A stretch of DNA of 64,000 bases from an uncultured Aquimarina sp. Lineage in GTDB: Bacteria; Bacteroidota; Bacteroidia; Flavobacteriales; Flavobacteriaceae. The notes beneath the pieces were generated by a model. It did not search any database. It was not told the DNA's origin and was given only the letters and a program-made list of their open reading frames with translations. Positions 10,830 to 22,552 of the stretch are shown here, one piece after another. The translations under genes were made by a program, and so were the position numbers. The number at the start of each line of letters is the position of its first letter. Position 1 is the first letter of the stretch. The stretch is from contig NZ_CANMED010000004.1 in the NCBI RefSeq assembly GCF_947496855.1, positions 372,001 through 436,000 on the forward strand, written 5' to 3'.

Positions 10830-11354
10830 TTATCCTTTAAACACTTTTTCTAGTGAAACTCCTCTTTGTTTTGCTACTTGCGCTGCACTTCGCATTTGCA
10901 ATAAAGCATCAAAAGTTGCTTTCACCACATTGTGTGGGTTAGACGATCCTTGATTTTTAGATAGTACATCATGTACACCTACAGACTCTAATACTGCACG
11001 GATTGCTCCACCAGCAATAACTCCTGTACCAGTTGCAGCAGGGAGTAACAATACTCTTGCCCCACCATACTTACCTTTCTGTTCGTGAGGTAAAGTTCCT
11101 TTAGTTAAAGGTATACGGACTAAATTTTTCTTAGCATCTTCTACTGCTTTCGAAATAGCTTCTGCCACTTCTTTAGACTTACCTAAACCGTGACCTACAA
11201 CACCATTTTCATCTCCTACAACTACAATAGCAGAAAATCCGAATGCTCTACCACCTTTAGTTACTTTAGTAACACGTTGTACTCCAACTAAACGGTCTTT
11301 TAATTCAAGTCCACTTGGTTTTACTAATTCTGCGTTTTTATATTTTTGATACAT
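10830..11354 (-). CDS. rpsE: 30S ribosomal protein S5, 174 aa
   Basis: Small-subunit protein involved in decoding accuracy. The double-stranded RNA-binding N-terminal domain ([27 protein letters not shown]) and C-terminal domain ([31 protein letters not shown]) are intact. Starts 6 bases after rplR. Confidence 0.98.
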   Translation of the reverse strand: MYQKYKNAELVKPSGLELKDRLVGVQRVTKVTKGGRAFGFSAIVVVGDENGVVGHGLGKSKEVAEAISKAVEDAKKNLVRIPLTKGTLPHEQKGKYGGARVLLLPAATGTGVIAGGAIRAVLESVGVHDVLSKNQGSSNPHNVVKATFDALLQMRSAAQVAKQRGVSLEKVFKG

Positions 11355-11360
11355 AATTTC

Positions 11361-11717
11361 TTAGAATTTAAGTCCTGCTTCTCTAGCTCCTTCAGCTAAT
11401 GATTTTACTCTACCATGATATAAATACCCTCCTCTATCAAAGGAAACGATATCTACACCTGCTTTTTTAGCTTTTTCAGCAAGAGCTTTACCTACCAAAC
11501 TTGCTTTTTCTGCTTTATTTCCTGATGCAGTAGCAATGTCTTTATCTCTAGAAGAAGCTGAACCAATAGTTTTACCGGTTACATCGTCTATGATTTGCGC
11601 ATAGATCTCTTTATTACTTCTAAAAACAGATAATCTAGGACGTTGTTCTGTTCCGCTTACTTTACCGCGGATTCGCTTTCTGATTTTTAATCTTCTTAAA
11701 TCTTTTGAGAATGCCAT
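11361..11717 (-). CDS. rplR: 50S ribosomal protein L18, 118 aa
   Basis: 5S rRNA-binding large-subunit protein. [31 protein letters not shown] and the C-terminal [26 protein letters not shown] are diagnostic. Usual length and position between rplF and rpsE. Confidence 0.98.
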   Translation of the reverse strand: MAFSKDLRRLKIRKRIRGKVSGTEQRPRLSVFRSNKEIYAQIIDDVTGKTIGSASSRDKDIATASGNKAEKASLVGKALAEKAKKAGVDIVSFDRGGYLYHGRVKSLAEGAREAGLKF

Positions 11718-11727
11718 AACTTCGTTA

Positions 11728-12270
11728 TTATGCAGATTTACCTGCTTTTCTTCTTAATTGTTCTCCTACGAATTTAACTCCTTTACCTTTATACGGCTCT
11801 GGCTTACGGAAACCTCTAATTTTAGCTGCTACCTGCCCCACTAATTGTTTATCGTGAGAAGTTAATTTTACGATCGGATTTTTACCTTTTTCAGATATAG
11901 TTTCTACTTTTACCTCTGGAGCAACATCTAGTACGATGTTGTGAGAAAAACCTAGAGCTAAATCTAATTTTTGTCCTTGATTAGAAGCTCTATAACCTAC
12001 TCCTACCAATTCCAATTCTTTAGTATAACCTTCTGACACACCTTGTACCATATTATTGATCAAAGCTCTATATAAACCGTGCTTTGCCTTATGATCTTTA
12101 GTTTCAGTAGGTCTTTCTAGAACAACCTGACCTTCTTCTACTTTCACTTCGATAGCATCTATCTCCTGAGAAAGCTCTCCTAATTTTCCTTTAACAGTAA
12201 CAACATTACCTGTCACTTCTACAGTGACACCAGACGGAATAGTTACTGGATTTTTTCCTATTCTTGACAT
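11728..12270 (-). CDS. rplF: 50S ribosomal protein L6, 180 aa
   Basis: Large-subunit protein near the GTPase centre. Two repeated L6 domains are present; the C-terminal one carries the signature [40 protein letters not shown] is a typical N-terminus. Confidence 0.98.
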   Translation of the reverse strand: MSRIGKNPVTIPSGVTVEVTGNVVTVKGKLGELSQEIDAIEVKVEEGQVVLERPTETKDHKAKHGLYRALINNMVQGVSEGYTKELELVGVGYRASNQGQKLDLALGFSHNIVLDVAPEVKVETISEKGKNPIVKLTSHDKQLVGQVAAKIRGFRKPEPYKGKGVKFVGEQLRRKAGKSA

Positions 12271-12290
12271 TTCTTTTGCCTTTTATACTG

Positions 12291-12689
12291 TTAATATACG
12301 TAACAAAGTACTTCTCCACCTACGTTCTCTTGCTTAGCCTGTTTACCAGTCATAACACCATGAGAAGTAGAAACAATAGCTATACCTAATCCATTAAGAA
12401 TTCTTGGTATCTCGCCTGACCCTGCGTATTTACGTAAACCAGGCTTACTGATTCTTTGCAATTCTTTTATTACAGGTTCTTTGGTCAATTTATTGTATTT
12501 AAGAGCTATCTTAATACTACCTTGTGTCGTATTATCTTCAAATTTATAACTTAAAATATACCCTTGATCGAATAATATTTTAGTGATTTCTTTCTTAACC
12601 TTCGATGCAGGAATCTCAACAACTCTATGTTGAGCACTATTTGCATTACGTATTCTGGTTAAATAATCTGCTATAGGATCTGTATTCAT
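12291..12689 (-). CDS. rpsH: 30S ribosomal protein S8, 132 aa
   Basis: 16S rRNA-binding assembly protein; in other bacteria it also represses the spc operon. The start is placed at 12689 so that the protein begins [17 protein letters not shown], as in the family. An upstream in-frame ATG at 12719 would add ten residues with no family counterpart. The C-terminal [26 protein letters not shown] is conserved. Confidence 0.95.
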   Translation of the reverse strand: MNTDPIADYLTRIRNANSAQHRVVEIPASKVKKEITKILFDQGYILSYKFEDNTTQGSIKIALKYNKLTKEPVIKELQRISKPGLRKYAGSGEIPRILNGLGIAIVSTSHGVMTGKQAKQENVGGEVLCYVY

Positions 12690-12757
12690 TGTATATAATT
12701 TATGATCTTGGTTTTCCACTAGTTTAGCAGAACCTTAAACCAATTAATTTTTTATTA

Positions 12758-13027
12758 TTACCAACTAGCTTTAGTTACTCCTGGGATTAATCCCTGATTA
12801 GCCATCTCTCTAAATGTAACACGAGAGATACCAAATTGACGCATATATCCTTTTGGTCTTCCTGTTAATTTACAACGATTGTGCATACGGATTGGAGATG
12901 CATTTTTTGGCAGTTTCTGTAATGCCTCATAATCTCCAGCTTCTTTTAAAGCTTTACGTTTCTCAGCATATTTAGCAACTGTCTTTGCTCTCTTCACCTC
13001 GCGGGCTTTCATTGATTCTTTAGCCAT
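12758..13027 (-). CDS. rpsN: 30S ribosomal protein S14, 89 aa, non-zinc form
   Basis: Small-subunit head protein. Long (89-aa) form with [31 protein letters not shown] single Cys replaces the CxxC...CxxC zinc motif, so this is the C-minus type. Two bases separate it from rplE. Confidence 0.97.
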   Translation of the reverse strand: MAKESMKAREVKRAKTVAKYAEKRKALKEAGDYEALQKLPKNASPIRMHNRCKLTGRPKGYMRQFGISRVTFREMANQGLIPGVTKASW

Positions 13028-13029
13028 AA

Positions 13030-13581
13030 TTAATTCTTTTTAAAAGGTAACCCTAGTTGTGTTAACAATGATTTTGCTTCTTTATCTGTATTCGCAGAAG
13101 TTTCAAAAGTAATGTTCATTCCTGAAATTTTATTCACTTTATCGATATCAATCTCTGGGAAAATGATCTGCTCAGTAATTCCTAGTGAATAATTACCTCT
13201 ACCATCAAAACCAGTAGCGTTAATTCCACCAAAATCTCTTACTCGAGGTAAGGCTGAAGTAATCAGACGATCTAAAAATTCGTACATTCTTTCTCCTCTT
13301 AACGTAACCTTTGCTCCAATTGGCATTCCTTTACGTAATTTGAAAGTCGCAACATCCTTTTTAGAAATTGTAGCAACGGCTTTTTGACCTGTGATCATTG
13401 TTAATTCATCTACTGCGTAGTCGATTAATTTCTTATCGGCTACAGCTGCACCCACACCTCTACTTAAAACAATTTTTTTAAGTTTTGGCACTTCCATTAC
13501 ATTACCATAGCTGAATTCTTCTGTAAGAGTAGACATTACCCTGTCCTTATACTCTTGTTTTAGTCTTGGGATATAAGCCAT
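13030..13581 (-). CDS. rplE: 50S ribosomal protein L5, 183 aa
   Basis: 5S rRNA-binding protein contacting S13 and P-site tRNA. Contains [26 protein letters not shown] and the C-terminal [12 protein letters not shown]. Full length. Follows rplX by 2 bases. Confidence 0.98.
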   Translation of the reverse strand: MAYIPRLKQEYKDRVMSTLTEEFSYGNVMEVPKLKKIVLSRGVGAAVADKKLIDYAVDELTMITGQKAVATISKKDVATFKLRKGMPIGAKVTLRGERMYEFLDRLITSALPRVRDFGGINATGFDGRGNYSLGITEQIIFPEIDIDKVNKISGMNITFETSANTDKEAKSLLTQLGLPFKKN

Positions 13582-13583
13582 AA

Positions 13584-13895
13584 CTATATTACTTCATTAG
13601 ATTTTTTAGAAAACCTTACTTTCTTATCTCCTTCTACTCTATATCCTACTCTTGTCGTATCACCACCAGAGGTTAACAACGTTAAATTAGAAATATGAAT
13701 AGCTGCTTCTTGCTTCACTATACCACCTTGTGGATTAGCTGCACTAGGCTTTTGGTGCTTAGAAACTAAGTTAACACCTTCTACAATCGCCTTGTTTTTA
13801 TCTTTCAATACTTTTTGTACCGTTCCCTGTTGACCTTTATTGTCTCCAGCGATAACTTTTACTGTATCTCCTGATTTAATTTTTAGCTTTGTCAT
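13584..13895 (-). CDS. rplX: 50S ribosomal protein L24, 103 aa
   Basis: Assembly-initiator protein with an N-terminal KOW motif ([21 protein letters not shown]). Standard length. Located between rplN and rplE as in other spc operons. Confidence 0.98.
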   Translation of the reverse strand: MTKLKIKSGDTVKVIAGDNKGQQGTVQKVLKDKNKAIVEGVNLVSKHQKPSAANPQGGIVKQEAAIHISNLTLLTSGGDTTRVGYRVEGDKKVRFSKKSNEVI

Positions 13896-13908
13896 CTTCG
13901 CTATACTA

Positions 13909-14277
13909 TTAAAGCACTTCTGGCGCTAGTGAAACAATCTTCATGAACTGCTTGTCACGAAGTTCTCTTGCTACAGGTCCAAAAACACGTGTTCCTCTCA
14001 TTTCTCCGGCTGGGTTCAAAAGAACACAAGCGTTATCGTCGAAACGGATATAAGAACCATCTGGTCTGCGCACTTCCTTTTTGGTACGAACTACAACTGC
14101 AGTAGAAACTGCTCCTTTTTTAATGTTTCCATTAGGAGTTGCTTCTTTTACACTGACAACTATCTTGTCTCCTACAGAGGCGTATCTTCTTTTTGTACCA
14201 CCTAAAACACGGATAACTAAAACTTCTTTACCACCTGTGTTGTCTGCTACTTTTAATCTAGACTCTTGTTGTACCAT
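13909..14277 (-). CDS. rplN: 50S ribosomal protein L14, 122 aa
   Basis: Interface protein of the large subunit. [27 protein letters not shown] and [24 protein letters not shown] span the whole conserved protein. Two bases after rpsQ. Confidence 0.98.
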   Translation of the reverse strand: MVQQESRLKVADNTGGKEVLVIRVLGGTKRRYASVGDKIVVSVKEATPNGNIKKGAVSTAVVVRTKKEVRRPDGSYIRFDDNACVLLNPAGEMRGTRVFGPVARELRDKQFMKIVSLAPEVL

Positions 14278-14279
14278 AA

Positions 14280-14537
14280 TTACTTCGCTCTTTCAATTAC
14301 TTCTACTAATCTCCAGCATTTGGTTCTACTCATAGGTCTTGTTTCCATGATCTTTACAGTGTCACCAATATTGCAGTCATTTTTCTCGTCGTGTGCAACG
14401 TATTTTTTCGTTTTCAACACGAACTTTCCGTACATCGGGTGTTTTACTTTTTTTACTTCAGCAACAACAATTGATTTTTGCATCTTGTTACTAGTAACTA
14501 CACCTATACGCTCTTTTCTTAAGTTTCTTTTTTCCAT
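14280..14537 (-). CDS. rpsQ: 30S ribosomal protein S17, 85 aa
   Basis: 16S rRNA-binding OB-fold protein. [19 protein letters not shown] and [24 protein letters not shown] are diagnostic. It lies 12 bases downstream of rpmC. Confidence 0.98.
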   Translation of the reverse strand: MEKRNLRKERIGVVTSNKMQKSIVVAEVKKVKHPMYGKFVLKTKKYVAHDEKNDCNIGDTVKIMETRPMSRTKCWRLVEVIERAK

Positions 14538-14549
14538 CTTTCAGCAGAA

Positions 14550-14744
14550 TTAACCGTTTAATTCTCTTTTAGTTAACTCAGTAGCCATTCTTGCAATAGA
14601 TCTTCTCACTTTACGTAATTGTAAAGGATTTTCTAATGGAGACATAGCATGAGCCATTTTTAAATCTGAATACTCTTTACGAGATTTACCAAGTTCTTCT
14701 TGCAATTCAGCTGTAGACGATTCTTTTACTTGTGTTTGTTTCAT
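14550..14744 (-). CDS. rpmC: 50S ribosomal protein L29, 64 aa
   Basis: Small helical protein at the exit tunnel, docking site for trigger factor and SRP. NPLQLRKVRRSIARMATELTKREL is the conserved C-terminal helix. Position between rplP and rpsQ is canonical. Confidence 0.96.
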   Translation of the reverse strand: MKQTQVKESSTAELQEELGKSRKEYSDLKMAHAMSPLENPLQLRKVRRSIARMATELTKRELNG

Positions 14745-14760
14745 AGTCTCTTTTTGAATT

Positions 14761-15180
14761 TTAACCTTGATAGGTTCTTGACACGATAAACTTAGTTTTT
14801 ACTGGTAGCTTCTGTGCAGCTAAGCGTAATGCTTCTTTTGCTACATCATATGGCACACCACTGATCTCAAATAAGATTCTTCCTGGTTTTACCACTGCCG
14901 CCCAATACTCAACAGCTCCTTTTCCTTTACCCATACGTACTTCAAGAGGTTTCTTAGTTATAGGCTTGTCTGGGAAAATCTTAATCCACAGAGAACCTTC
15001 TCTTTTCATATAACGAGTAGCAGAAATACGTGCTGCTTCTATTTGTCTAGCAGTAACAAAACTTGAATCTAATGATTTAATTCCGAAAGTCCCGTTAGAA
15101 AGTGTATGTCCTCTTTGAGAAAGACCTTTCATACGTCCTTTTTGTTGCTTACGGAATTTTGTTCTTTTAGGCTGTAACAT
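14761..15180 (-). CDS. rplP: 50S ribosomal protein L16, 139 aa
   Basis: Large-subunit protein near the A site. [19 protein letters not shown] and the signature [24 protein letters not shown] are present. Full length. Confidence 0.98.
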   Translation of the reverse strand: MLQPKRTKFRKQQKGRMKGLSQRGHTLSNGTFGIKSLDSSFVTARQIEAARISATRYMKREGSLWIKIFPDKPITKKPLEVRMGKGKGAVEYWAAVVKPGRILFEISGVPYDVAKEALRLAAQKLPVKTKFIVSRTYQG

Positions 15181-15200
15181 TGTTAATTTACTTTAAAAAA

Positions 15201-15929
15201 TTACTTTCTACGACGTGATTTATTATTTCCACCTCGTCCGGCTCCTCTATCGCCACCTTTTCCTTGTTTCTTAGAAAGACCAACTAAAGGAGAAAGTTCT
15301 CTCTTACCATATACCTCGCCTTTCATAATCCATACTTTAACACCCAATCTACCATAAGTAGTGTGCGCCTCAACCAAAGCATAATCTATGTCAGCTCTAA
15401 ATGTTGATAAAGGAATACGACCATCTTTATATGACTCTGAACGTGCCATCTCCGCACCATTCAAACGTCCTGAAATCTGGATTTTGATACCTTCAGCATT
15501 CATTCTCATTGCAGCCGCAATAGCCATCTTAATCGCACGACGATAAGAGATACGACTCTCTATTTGCCTTGCAACGCTGGATCCAACTAAAAATGCATCA
15601 AGTTCTGGTCTTTTGATTTCGAAAATATTGATCTGAACTTCCTTATCAGTAATTTTCTTAAGCTCTTCTTTTAGCTTGTCTACCTCTTGGCCACCTTTCC
15701 CAATAATTATACCAGGTCTAGCAGTAGTGATAGTAACGGTTACAAGCTTAAGCGTTCGCTCAATAATTACTCTAGATACACTAGCCTTAGATAAACGTGC
15801 GTGTACGTACTTTCTAATCTTATCGTCTTCGGCAAGTTTATCACCGTAGTCATTACCCCCGTACCAGTTGGATTCCCATCCTCTAATGATACCAAGGCGA
15901 TTTCCGATTGGATTTGTCTTCTGTCCCAT
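15201..15929 (-). CDS. rpsC: 30S ribosomal protein S3, 242 aa
   Basis: Forms part of the mRNA entry tunnel. KH-2 domain with [19 protein letters not shown], then the C-terminal domain with [26 protein letters not shown]. The start at 15929 gives [18 protein letters not shown], as in the family. An in-frame ATG at 15968 would overlap the end of rplV and add 13 unrelated residues. A basic Gly/Arg tail ends the protein. Confidence 0.96.
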   Translation of the reverse strand: MGQKTNPIGNRLGIIRGWESNWYGGNDYGDKLAEDDKIRKYVHARLSKASVSRVIIERTLKLVTVTITTARPGIIIGKGGQEVDKLKEELKKITDKEVQINIFEIKRPELDAFLVGSSVARQIESRISYRRAIKMAIAAAMRMNAEGIKIQISGRLNGAEMARSESYKDGRIPLSTFRADIDYALVEAHTTYGRLGVKVWIMKGEVYGKRELSPLVGLSKKQGKGGDRGAGRGGNNKSRRRK

Positions 15930-15939
15930 ACTATTTATA

Positions 15940-16347
15940 TTAGCTTTGTGTATTATTTTTTGCTGCAACCACGATTGTAACGTGATTAGAGCGTTTTCTT
16001 ATTCTGTGTGCGCGACCTTGTGGAGCTGGACGCAGTCTTTTCAACATACTACCTCCATCTACACGAATCTCTTTTACAAAAAGATCTGCATCTTCGATGC
16101 TAGCGTCTTCATTTTTCGCCTGCCAATTTGCTATTGCAGAAAGCAATAACTTCTCTAAACGACGTGATGCTTCTTTAGGGTTAAATCTAAGAATATGAAG
16201 TGCTCTTTCAACTTTTTCACCACGAACTAAATCCGCTACTAAGCGCATTTTACGAGGTGACGTAGGACAGTTATTAAGTTTAGCAAAAGCAATCTGCTTT
16301 TTCTCTTCCTTAATTCTTTCTGCCATTTCTCTTTTACGAACTCCCAT
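15940..16347 (-). CDS. rplV: 50S ribosomal protein L22, 135 aa
   Basis: Lines the nascent-peptide exit tunnel. [22 protein letters not shown] and the beta-hairpin/C-terminal region [26 protein letters not shown] are conserved. The N-terminal [20 protein letters not shown] extension is usual for Bacteroidota. Confidence 0.98.
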   Translation of the reverse strand: MGVRKREMAERIKEEKKQIAFAKLNNCPTSPRKMRLVADLVRGEKVERALHILRFNPKEASRRLEKLLLSAIANWQAKNEDASIEDADLFVKEIRVDGGSMLKRLRPAPQGRAHRIRKRSNHVTIVVAAKNNTQS

Positions 16348-16355
16348 AGCTTAAA

Positions 16356-16634
16356 TTATTTTTTACCTTTATTTTTAGCACCAGCGTGCCCTCTAAAAGA
16401 ACGTGTTGGCGAAAACTCTCCTAACTTATGACCCACCATATTTTCCGTAATATATACAGGAACGAATTGGCGACCATTATGCACTGCGATTGTCTGACCA
16501 ACAAAATCGGGTGATATCATTGATGCTCTTGACCAAGTCTTTATCACAGTCTTTTTATTAGCCTCTACATTTGCAGCTACTTTCTTCTCTAATTTATAGT
16601 GAATGTAAGGTCCTTTTTTTAATGAACGTGCCAT
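16356..16634 (-). CDS. rpsS: 30S ribosomal protein S19, 92 aa
   Basis: Head protein forming a complex with S13. [19 protein letters not shown] and [20 protein letters not shown] are diagnostic. Lies 6 bases after rplB. Confidence 0.98.
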   Translation of the reverse strand: MARSLKKGPYIHYKLEKKVAANVEANKKTVIKTWSRASMISPDFVGQTIAVHNGRQFVPVYITENMVGHKLGEFSPTRSFRGHAGAKNKGKK

Positions 16635-16640
16635 ATCTTA

Positions 16641-17465
16641 TTATTTCTTTCTACGTTCTACAATATACTTATTACTCGCTTTCGTCTTAGAACGGGTTCT
16701 ATATCCTTTAGCAGGAAGACCTTTTCTAGAACGTGGATGACCACCTGAAGATTTACCTTCACCACCACCCATTGGATGATCGACTGGATTCATCACTACT
16801 GGACGTGTACGTGGACGACGACCTAACCAACGACTTCTACCTGCTTTACCACCAACCAATAATTGATGATCACTGTTAGAAACCGCACCTATAGTTGCCA
16901 TACAACTCACCAGAACCAATCTCACCTCTCCAGAAGGTAATTTTACCGTAGCAAATTTACCATCACGAGCCATAAGCTGAGCGAAAGATCCTGCACTACG
17001 CGCCATTACAGCACCTTGACCAGGACGTAACTCTATACAAGAAATGATTGTACCTAAAGGGATATCACTAAGTGGCATTGCGTTTCCAATTTCTGGAGCA
17101 ACATCGCTTCCAGAAACAATATTCTGACCAACTTGTAGACCATTTTGAGCTATAACATAACGCTTCTCACCATCTTGATAGTTTAGAAGCGCAATAAAAG
17201 CAGTTCTGTTTGGATCATATTCTATTGTCGCAACGGTAGCAGGAATTCCCTGCTTATCACGTTTAAAATCAATGATACGATACCTTTTCTTATGACCACC
17301 ACCTTTGTAGCGCATGGTCATTTTTCCTTGATTGTTTCTACCTCCAGATCTTTTTTTCGGAGCTAATAAACTCTTCTCCGGCTTATCAGTAGTAAGGGCA
17401 TCATACCCATTAACTACTCTAAAACGCTGACCTGGGGTAATTGGTTTCAATTTTCTTACTGACAT
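16641..17465 (-). CDS. rplB: 50S ribosomal protein L2, 274 aa
   Basis: Primary 23S rRNA-binding protein required for subunit joining and peptidyl transfer. The signature [20 protein letters not shown] contains the conserved His near the peptidyl transferase centre. Full length. Confidence 0.98.
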   Translation of the reverse strand: MSVRKLKPITPGQRFRVVNGYDALTTDKPEKSLLAPKKRSGGRNNQGKMTMRYKGGGHKKRYRIIDFKRDKQGIPATVATIEYDPNRTAFIALLNYQDGEKRYVIAQNGLQVGQNIVSGSDVAPEIGNAMPLSDIPLGTIISCIELRPGQGAVMARSAGSFAQLMARDGKFATVKLPSGEVRLVLVSCMATIGAVSNSDHQLLVGGKAGRSRWLGRRPRTRPVVMNPVDHPMGGGEGKSSGGHPRSRKGLPAKGYRTRSKTKASNKYIVERRKK

Positions 17466-17474
17466 TTTTTAGTC

Positions 17475-17765
17475 TTAAAGATTACTATATAAATCAATTA
17501 CTTCACCTTCCGCCACCTGTACAATAGCTTTTTTAACAGCTTTTGTTTTACCAGTGACCATTCCCGTTTTTGTATAACGAGTTTTACGGTCTGGACGGAC
17601 ATTAATTGTACGAACCTTAGTAACAGATACTCCATAAGCAGACTCAACCGCTTTTTTGATCTCTACCTTATTCGCTTTCTTATCTACTACAAAACCATAG
17701 CGGTTATACACCTCACTATCAGCAGTAGCCTTTTCCGTAATAATAGGTTTTATTAAGATACTCAT
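17475..17765 (-). CDS. rplW: 50S ribosomal protein L23, 96 aa
   Basis: Exit-tunnel protein contacting trigger factor and SRP. Begins MSILIKPIITEKATADSE with conserved VRTINVRPDRKTRYTKTG. It sits between rplD and rplB. Confidence 0.97.
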   Translation of the reverse strand: MSILIKPIITEKATADSEVYNRYGFVVDKKANKVEIKKAVESAYGVSVTKVRTINVRPDRKTRYTKTGMVTGKTKAVKKAIVQVAEGEVIDLYSNL

Positions 17766-17770
17766 GGCTT

Positions 17771-18400
17771 CTATTTACTTAAATTCGTTTCAATTCCTTT
17801 CAAAGAACCTTCTAAAAGAACAACATTCTTAGCATTAAGTATTTTATAAGTACTTAATTCTGAGGAAGTTATAACTTCTGAGCTTTTTAAATTGCGTGAC
17901 GACAAATATACATTTTTATTTGACTCTCCCAACACAAATAAAGATTTTTTCCCATCAAGCCCTAAAGACTTTAAAACAGTAGTAAAATTCTTTGTTTTAA
18001 TTGTATCAAAAGTAAAGTCTTCTACAATTGTAATCGCCTTCTCGTTTGCTTTAATACTTAGCGCAGATTTACGTGCTAATCTTTTTAAATTTTTATTCAA
18101 TTTAAAAGAATAACTACGAGGTCTAGGACCAAAAATTCTACCTCCACCTTTGAAAATAGGAGATTTAATACTACCTGCTCTAGCTGTACCAGTTCCTTTT
18201 TGTTTCTTTATTTTCCTTGTACTACCTACAATCTCAGCACGCTCCTTAGCTTTGTGAGTTCCTTGACGTTGATTTGCCAAGTACTGCTTCACATCTAAGT
18301 ATACAGCATGATCATTAGGTTCTATACCGAAAACAGCATCAGAAAGGTCAACCTTTCTTCCTGTTTCTTTTCCGTTAATATCAATTACTGCTACCTTCAT
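17771..18400 (-). CDS. rplD: 50S ribosomal protein L4, 209 aa
   Basis: Exit-tunnel protein and, in enterobacteria, autoregulator of the S10 operon. [28 protein letters not shown] is the internal tunnel loop. Its start overlaps the rplC stop by one base, indicating coupling. Confidence 0.98.
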   Translation of the reverse strand: MKVAVIDINGKETGRKVDLSDAVFGIEPNDHAVYLDVKQYLANQRQGTHKAKERAEIVGSTRKIKKQKGTGTARAGSIKSPIFKGGGRIFGPRPRSYSFKLNKNLKRLARKSALSIKANEKAITIVEDFTFDTIKTKNFTTVLKSLGLDGKKSLFVLGESNKNVYLSSRNLKSSEVITSSELSTYKILNAKNVVLLEGSLKGIETNLSK

Positions 18401-19017
18401 TACTTCTGAATCGTTACATAAGCGTTTTTATGTCCAGGAACACATCCTTTCACAACAAGTAAGTTCTTTTCAGCAACTACTTTTAACACTTTTAAGTTTT
18501 GAATTTTTACTTGATCTCCACCCATTCTTCCAGCCATTCGCATTCCTTTGAACACTCTAGCAGGGTAAGATGCTGCACCTATCGAACCTGGAGCTCTTAA
18601 ACGGTTGTGCTGACCGTGAGTCGCTTGACCAACACCAGCAAAGCCGTGTCTTTTAACAACACCCTGAAAACCTTTTCCTTTAGAGGTTGCTGAAACATCA
18701 ACAAACTCTCCTTCAGCAAAATGATCCACTGTTACTGTATCTCCTAATTTGTACTCCTCATCAAAACCTTGAAATTCGACAACTTTACGTTTAGCAACAG
18801 TTCCTGCTTTCTTAAAGTGACCTAAAGCCGCTTTAGTAGCATTTTTGTCTGCTTTGTCATCGAAACCTAATTGAATAGCTTCATAACCATCCACTTCTTG
18901 AGTTCTGACTTGGGTAACCACACATGGCCCAGCTTCGATAACAGTACAAGGAATATTCTTCCCATTTTCGTCGAAGATGCTAGTCATGCCGATCTTTTTT
19001 CCTATTAACCCAGACAT
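18400..19017 (-). CDS. rplC: 50S ribosomal protein L3, 205 aa
   Basis: Early assembly protein whose loop reaches the peptidyl transferase centre. [20 protein letters not shown] and [23 protein letters not shown] are diagnostic. It is separated from rpsJ by a 149-base gap with a terminator-like hairpin, the largest gap in the front half of this operon. Confidence 0.98.
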   Translation of the reverse strand: MSGLIGKKIGMTSIFDENGKNIPCTVIEAGPCVVTQVRTQEVDGYEAIQLGFDDKADKNATKAALGHFKKAGTVAKRKVVEFQGFDEEYKLGDTVTVDHFAEGEFVDVSATSKGKGFQGVVKRHGFAGVGQATHGQHNRLRAPGSIGAASYPARVFKGMRMAGRMGGDQVKIQNLKVLKVVAEKNLLVVKGCVPGHKNAYVTIQK

Positions 19018-19056
19018 ATTTATTAATTATTAATTAGTATTCTACTCATTCTTTTG

Positions 19057-19088
19057 CAAAAAAACAGGGTCAAAACACTTCAACCCTG
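19057..19088 (-). terminator. Terminator-like hairpin between rpsJ and rplC
   Basis: CAGGGT (19065-19070) pairs with ACCCTG (19083-19088) across a 12-base loop. On the minus strand it is followed at once by seven T (19064-19058). It lies inside the operon, after rpsJ and before rplC, so it could end a fraction of str transcripts or act as an attenuator for the S10 genes. Confidence 0.55.
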
Positions 19089-19166
19089 AATGTATTTTTT
19101 TTGCCGTTTTTCCCTTGCACGCAGCTTGGGACATTTATCGTAAGATTTCCTTACTTAGAAGTTTTA

Positions 19167-19472
19167 TCAAACTTTGATCTCAACCTCTACTCCACTCGGT
19201 AATTCTAGCTTCATTAACGCATCAATCGTTTTTGAAGAAGAGCTATAAATATCCAAAAGTCTTTTGTAAGAACTTAATTGAAATTGCTCTCTAGATTTTT
19301 TGTTAACGTGAGGAGAACGTAATACTGTAAAAATCTTTTTATGTGTTGGTAATGGAATCGGGCCAGTAACCACAGCTCCAGTACTCTTAACGGTCTTAAC
19401 AATCTTCTCTGCAGATTTATCTACCAAGTTATGATCGTAAGATTTTAGTTTTATTCTAATTTTTTGACTCAT
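19167..19472 (-). CDS. rpsJ: 30S ribosomal protein S10, 101 aa
   Basis: Head protein of the small subunit, also NusE in transcription antitermination. The start at 19472 yields [20 protein letters not shown]. An in-frame ATG at 19511 lies inside fusA and would add 13 residues. [30 protein letters not shown] is conserved. Here it is the last gene of the str group, 10 bases after fusA. Confidence 0.97.
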   Translation of the reverse strand: MSQKIRIKLKSYDHNLVDKSAEKIVKTVKSTGAVVTGPIPLPTHKKIFTVLRSPHVNKKSREQFQLSSYKRLLDIYSSSSKTIDALMKLELPSGVEVEIKV

Positions 19473-19482
19473 TTCTGTAAAA

Positions 19483-21609
19483 TTAAGCGTTAACTCCTTT
19501 TGCTGCTGCAATTACCTCTTCTGAAATATTAGAAGGAGTTTCAGCATAGTGAGAAAATTCCATAGTTGATGTTGCCCTACCAGATGACAATGTTCTTAAT
19601 GTCGTAACATATCCAAACATTTCTGAAAGTGGTACAGTAGCCTTAACAGTTTTTGCACCAGCTCTATCACCCATATCACTAACTTGTCCTCTACGTCTAT
19701 TAAGATCACCTACGATATCACCCATATTCTCTTCTGGAGTAATAACTTCTAATTTCATAATAGGCTCCATTATAACAGCTTTAGCAGCTTTAGCAGAGTT
19801 TTTAAATCCTAATTTAGCAGCTAATTCGAATGATAACTGATCCGAATCCACATCGTGATATGAACCATCAGTTAAAGTCACTTTAATAGCATCTACTTCA
19901 TAACCAGCTAAAGGTCCATTTACCATAGCCATTTTGAAACCTTTCTCAATAGAAGGAACAAATTCTTTTGGTACGTTTCCACCTTTAATCTTGTTTATAA
20001 ACTCTAAACCAACAGCACCTTCTTCACCTGGTTCAATTGTAAATACAATATCAGCAAATTTACCACGACCTCCAGATTGTTTCTTATAAACTTCTCTATG
20101 ATCCGCAGCTGCAGTAATAGCTTCTTTATATTCTACTTGAGGTTGACCTTGATTAACTTCTACTTTGAATTCACGTCTTAAACGATCTACAATAACATCT
20201 AAGTGAAGCTCACCCATTCCAGATATTATAGTCTGTCCTGAAGCTTCATCTGAACGCACAGTAAATGTAGGATCTTCCTCGGCTAGTTTACCCAGGCCAA
20301 TTCCTAACTTATCAACATCAGCTTTAGTCTTTGGCTCTACCGCAATACCGATTACAGGATCAGGAAAGTCCATAGATTCTAAAACTATAGGATGTTTTTC
20401 ATCTGTAAGCGTATCTCCTGTTTTGATAGATTTAAATCCAACAGCAGCTCCAATATCTCCAGCTTCTATAAAATCAATCGCATTTTGCTTGTTAGCATGC
20501 ATTTGATAAATACGAGAAATACGTTCTTTTTTACCGGAACGATTATTTAATACATAAGAACCAGCATCCAAACGACCTGAATATGCACGGAAAAATGCTA
20601 AACGACCAACAAATGGATCAGTAGCAATTTTGAATGCAAGAGCTGCAAATGGCTCTTTTACATCTGGCTTACGAAGCTCTTCCTTATCCGTATCTGGATT
20701 CACACCCACGATACCTTCTTTATCTGTAGGAGAAGGCAAGTAACGACATACCGCATCTAATAAAAACTGAACACCTTTATTTTTAAACGCAGATCCACAA
20801 ATCATAGGAATAATAGACATATCCATTACAGCAGCTCTAAGTGCAGCATGCACTTCTTCTTCTGTAATTGAATCCTCATCTTCCATAAATTTCTCAAGGA
20901 GATCTTCATCATATGCAGCAACCTCTTCTATAAGTTTACCACGAAGCATTTTCGCTTCTTCTTTTAGATCTTCAGGAATATCTACAACATCAAACGTAGC
21001 TCCTTGCCCTTCTTCATGCCATACAATAGCACGATTCTTAACCAAATCTACGATTCCTTTAAAATCTTCTTCGTCACCAATATTCAATACTATAGGCACT
21101 GCATTAGAACCTAGCATATCTTTAACCTGTTGACACACTTCCATAAAATTAGACCCTTGACGGTCCATTTTATTTACAAAACCAATTCTTGGAACTTTGT
21201 AGTTATCAGCAAGTCTCCAGTTAGTCTCTGATTGTGGCTCTACACCATCAACAGCACTAAACAAGAATACCAATCCATCAAGTACACGAAGAGAACGATT
21301 TACTTCAACCGTAAAATCAACGTGACCTGGAGTATCGATAATATTAAAATGATATCCTTTAGTATCATCCAAAGGCTGACCATTTTCTGTTGGAAAACTC
21401 CACTCACAAGTTGTTGCGGCAGAAGTAATTGTAATACCTCTTTCCTGCTCTTGCTCCATCCAGTCCATTGTAGCAGCACCATCGTGCACCTCACCAATCT
21501 TGTGACTAACTCCCGTATAGTATAAAATACGCTCAGTTGTCGTAGTTTTTCCTGCGTCAATGTGCGCAGCAATACCTATATTTCTTGTATATTTTAAATC
21601 TCTAGCCAT
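19483..21609 (-). CDS. fusA: Elongation factor G, 708 aa
   Basis: Ribosomal translocase GTPase. G1 [14 protein letters not shown]3 DTPGHVDF and G4 NKMDR motifs lie in the N-terminal domain. Domain II, the domain IV region ([16 protein letters not shown]) and the C-terminal EF-G_C domain ([19 protein letters not shown]) follow. Usual length. Located between rpsG and rpsJ as in str operons. Confidence 0.98.
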   Translation of the reverse strand: MARDLKYTRNIGIAAHIDAGKTTTTERILYYTGVSHKIGEVHDGAATMDWMEQEQERGITITSAATTCEWSFPTENGQPLDDTKGYHFNIIDTPGHVDFTVEVNRSLRVLDGLVFLFSAVDGVEPQSETNWRLADNYKVPRIGFVNKMDRQGSNFMEVCQQVKDMLGSNAVPIVLNIGDEEDFKGIVDLVKNRAIVWHEEGQGATFDVVDIPEDLKEEAKMLRGKLIEEVAAYDEDLLEKFMEDEDSITEEEVHAALRAAVMDMSIIPMICGSAFKNKGVQFLLDAVCRYLPSPTDKEGIVGVNPDTDKEELRKPDVKEPFAALAFKIATDPFVGRLAFFRAYSGRLDAGSYVLNNRSGKKERISRIYQMHANKQNAIDFIEAGDIGAAVGFKSIKTGDTLTDEKHPIVLESMDFPDPVIGIAVEPKTKADVDKLGIGLGKLAEEDPTFTVRSDEASGQTIISGMGELHLDVIVDRLRREFKVEVNQGQPQVEYKEAITAAADHREVYKKQSGGRGKFADIVFTIEPGEEGAVGLEFINKIKGGNVPKEFVPSIEKGFKMAMVNGPLAGYEVDAIKVTLTDGSYHDVDSDQLSFELAAKLGFKNSAKAAKAVIMEPIMKLEVITPEENMGDIVGDLNRRRGQVSDMGDRAGAKTVKATVPLSEMFGYVTTLRTLSSGRATSTMEFSHYAETPSNISEEVIAAAKGVNA

Positions 21610-21621
21610 TTCTGTTCGTGA

Positions 21622-22098
21622 TTAAAATCTAAAGTGTGAGAATGCTTTATTTGCTTCAGCCATCTTATGAGTATCAACTCTTTTCTTAACCGCAGCTCCT
21701 TCTTCTTTTTCTGCAGCAATAATCTCTGCAGCAAGCTTCTGAGCCATAGACTTCTCATTCCTCTTACGAGAGAATTGAATCAACCACTTCATAGCAGTAG
21801 ATATCTTTCTATCAGGTCTAATTGGGTTAGGAATCTGGAAGGTAGCACCTCCAACACGACGACTTCTTACTTCTACGTGTGGCATTACGTTAGATAACGC
21901 ATCTTTCCACATTTCTAAAGCTGTCTTTTCTTCGTTCTGTCTTTTTTCTTCTACGATATCAATAGCATCATAGAAAATTTTGAAAGCAACCGATTTCTTT
22001 CCGTCCCACATCATCATGTTTACAAAACGAGTCACCAATTGATCGTTAAAACGTGGATCCGGCAAAATAGGTCTTTTTTTAGCCTTTCTTTTTCTCAT
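21622..22098 (-). CDS. rpsG: 30S ribosomal protein S7, 158 aa
   Basis: 16S rRNA-binding assembly protein of the head. [29 protein letters not shown] and the signature [21 protein letters not shown] are present. Full length. Confidence 0.98.
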   Translation of the reverse strand: MRKRKAKKRPILPDPRFNDQLVTRFVNMMMWDGKKSVAFKIFYDAIDIVEEKRQNEEKTALEMWKDALSNVMPHVEVRSRRVGGATFQIPNPIRPDRKISTAMKWLIQFSRKRNEKSMAQKLAAEIIAAEKEEGAAVKKRVDTHKMAEANKAFSHFRF

Positions 22099-22121
22099 GT
22101 CTTCTTCTTAAAGTTTTTTAA

Positions 22122-22496
22122 TTACTTCTTAGGGCGTTTTGCACCATACTTAGATCTACGTTGCGTTCTTCCTTCAACACCAGCGGTGTCTAAAGCTCCA
22201 CGAACAATGTGATACCTAACTCCTGGTAAATCTTTTACCCTTCCACCTCTAACTAATACTATCGAGTGCTCCTGTAGATTGTGACCCTCACCTCCGATGT
22301 ATGCGTTTACTTCTTTACCATTTGTTAACCTAACACGAGCTACTTTTCGCATAGCTGAATTTGGTTTTTTTGGTGTAGTAGTATAAACACGCGTACAAAC
22401 ACCGCGGCGTTGCGGGCACGAATCCAAAGCAGCCGATTTACTCTTCTTAGTTATTTTGGCTCTACCTTTTCTTACTAATTGTGAAATTGTTGGCAT
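22122..22496 (-). CDS. rpsL: 30S ribosomal protein S12, 124 aa
   Basis: Decoding-centre protein and site of streptomycin-resistance changes. It carries the wild-type-like [17 protein letters not shown] and [20 protein letters not shown] loops. First gene of the long ribosomal operon, with its promoter about 57-86 bases upstream. Confidence 0.98.
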   Translation of the reverse strand: MPTISQLVRKGRAKITKKSKSAALDSCPQRRGVCTRVYTTTPKKPNSAMRKVARVRLTNGKEVNAYIGGEGHNLQEHSIVLVRGGRVKDLPGVRYHIVRGALDTAGVEGRTQRRSKYGAKRPKK

Positions 22497-22552
22497 AATT
22501 TGCTTTACACTATTTTTAAATATATTTTACAATACCTCTTTTATGAGGGCTG

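Noticed and set aside
12690..12719. Longer N-termini for S8, S3, S10 and the HAD phosphatase from upstream in-frame ATGs
   Set aside because: The added residues have no counterpart in these families, and several of the extensions run into the neighbouring upstream gene. The internal Met restores the known N-terminus in each case.
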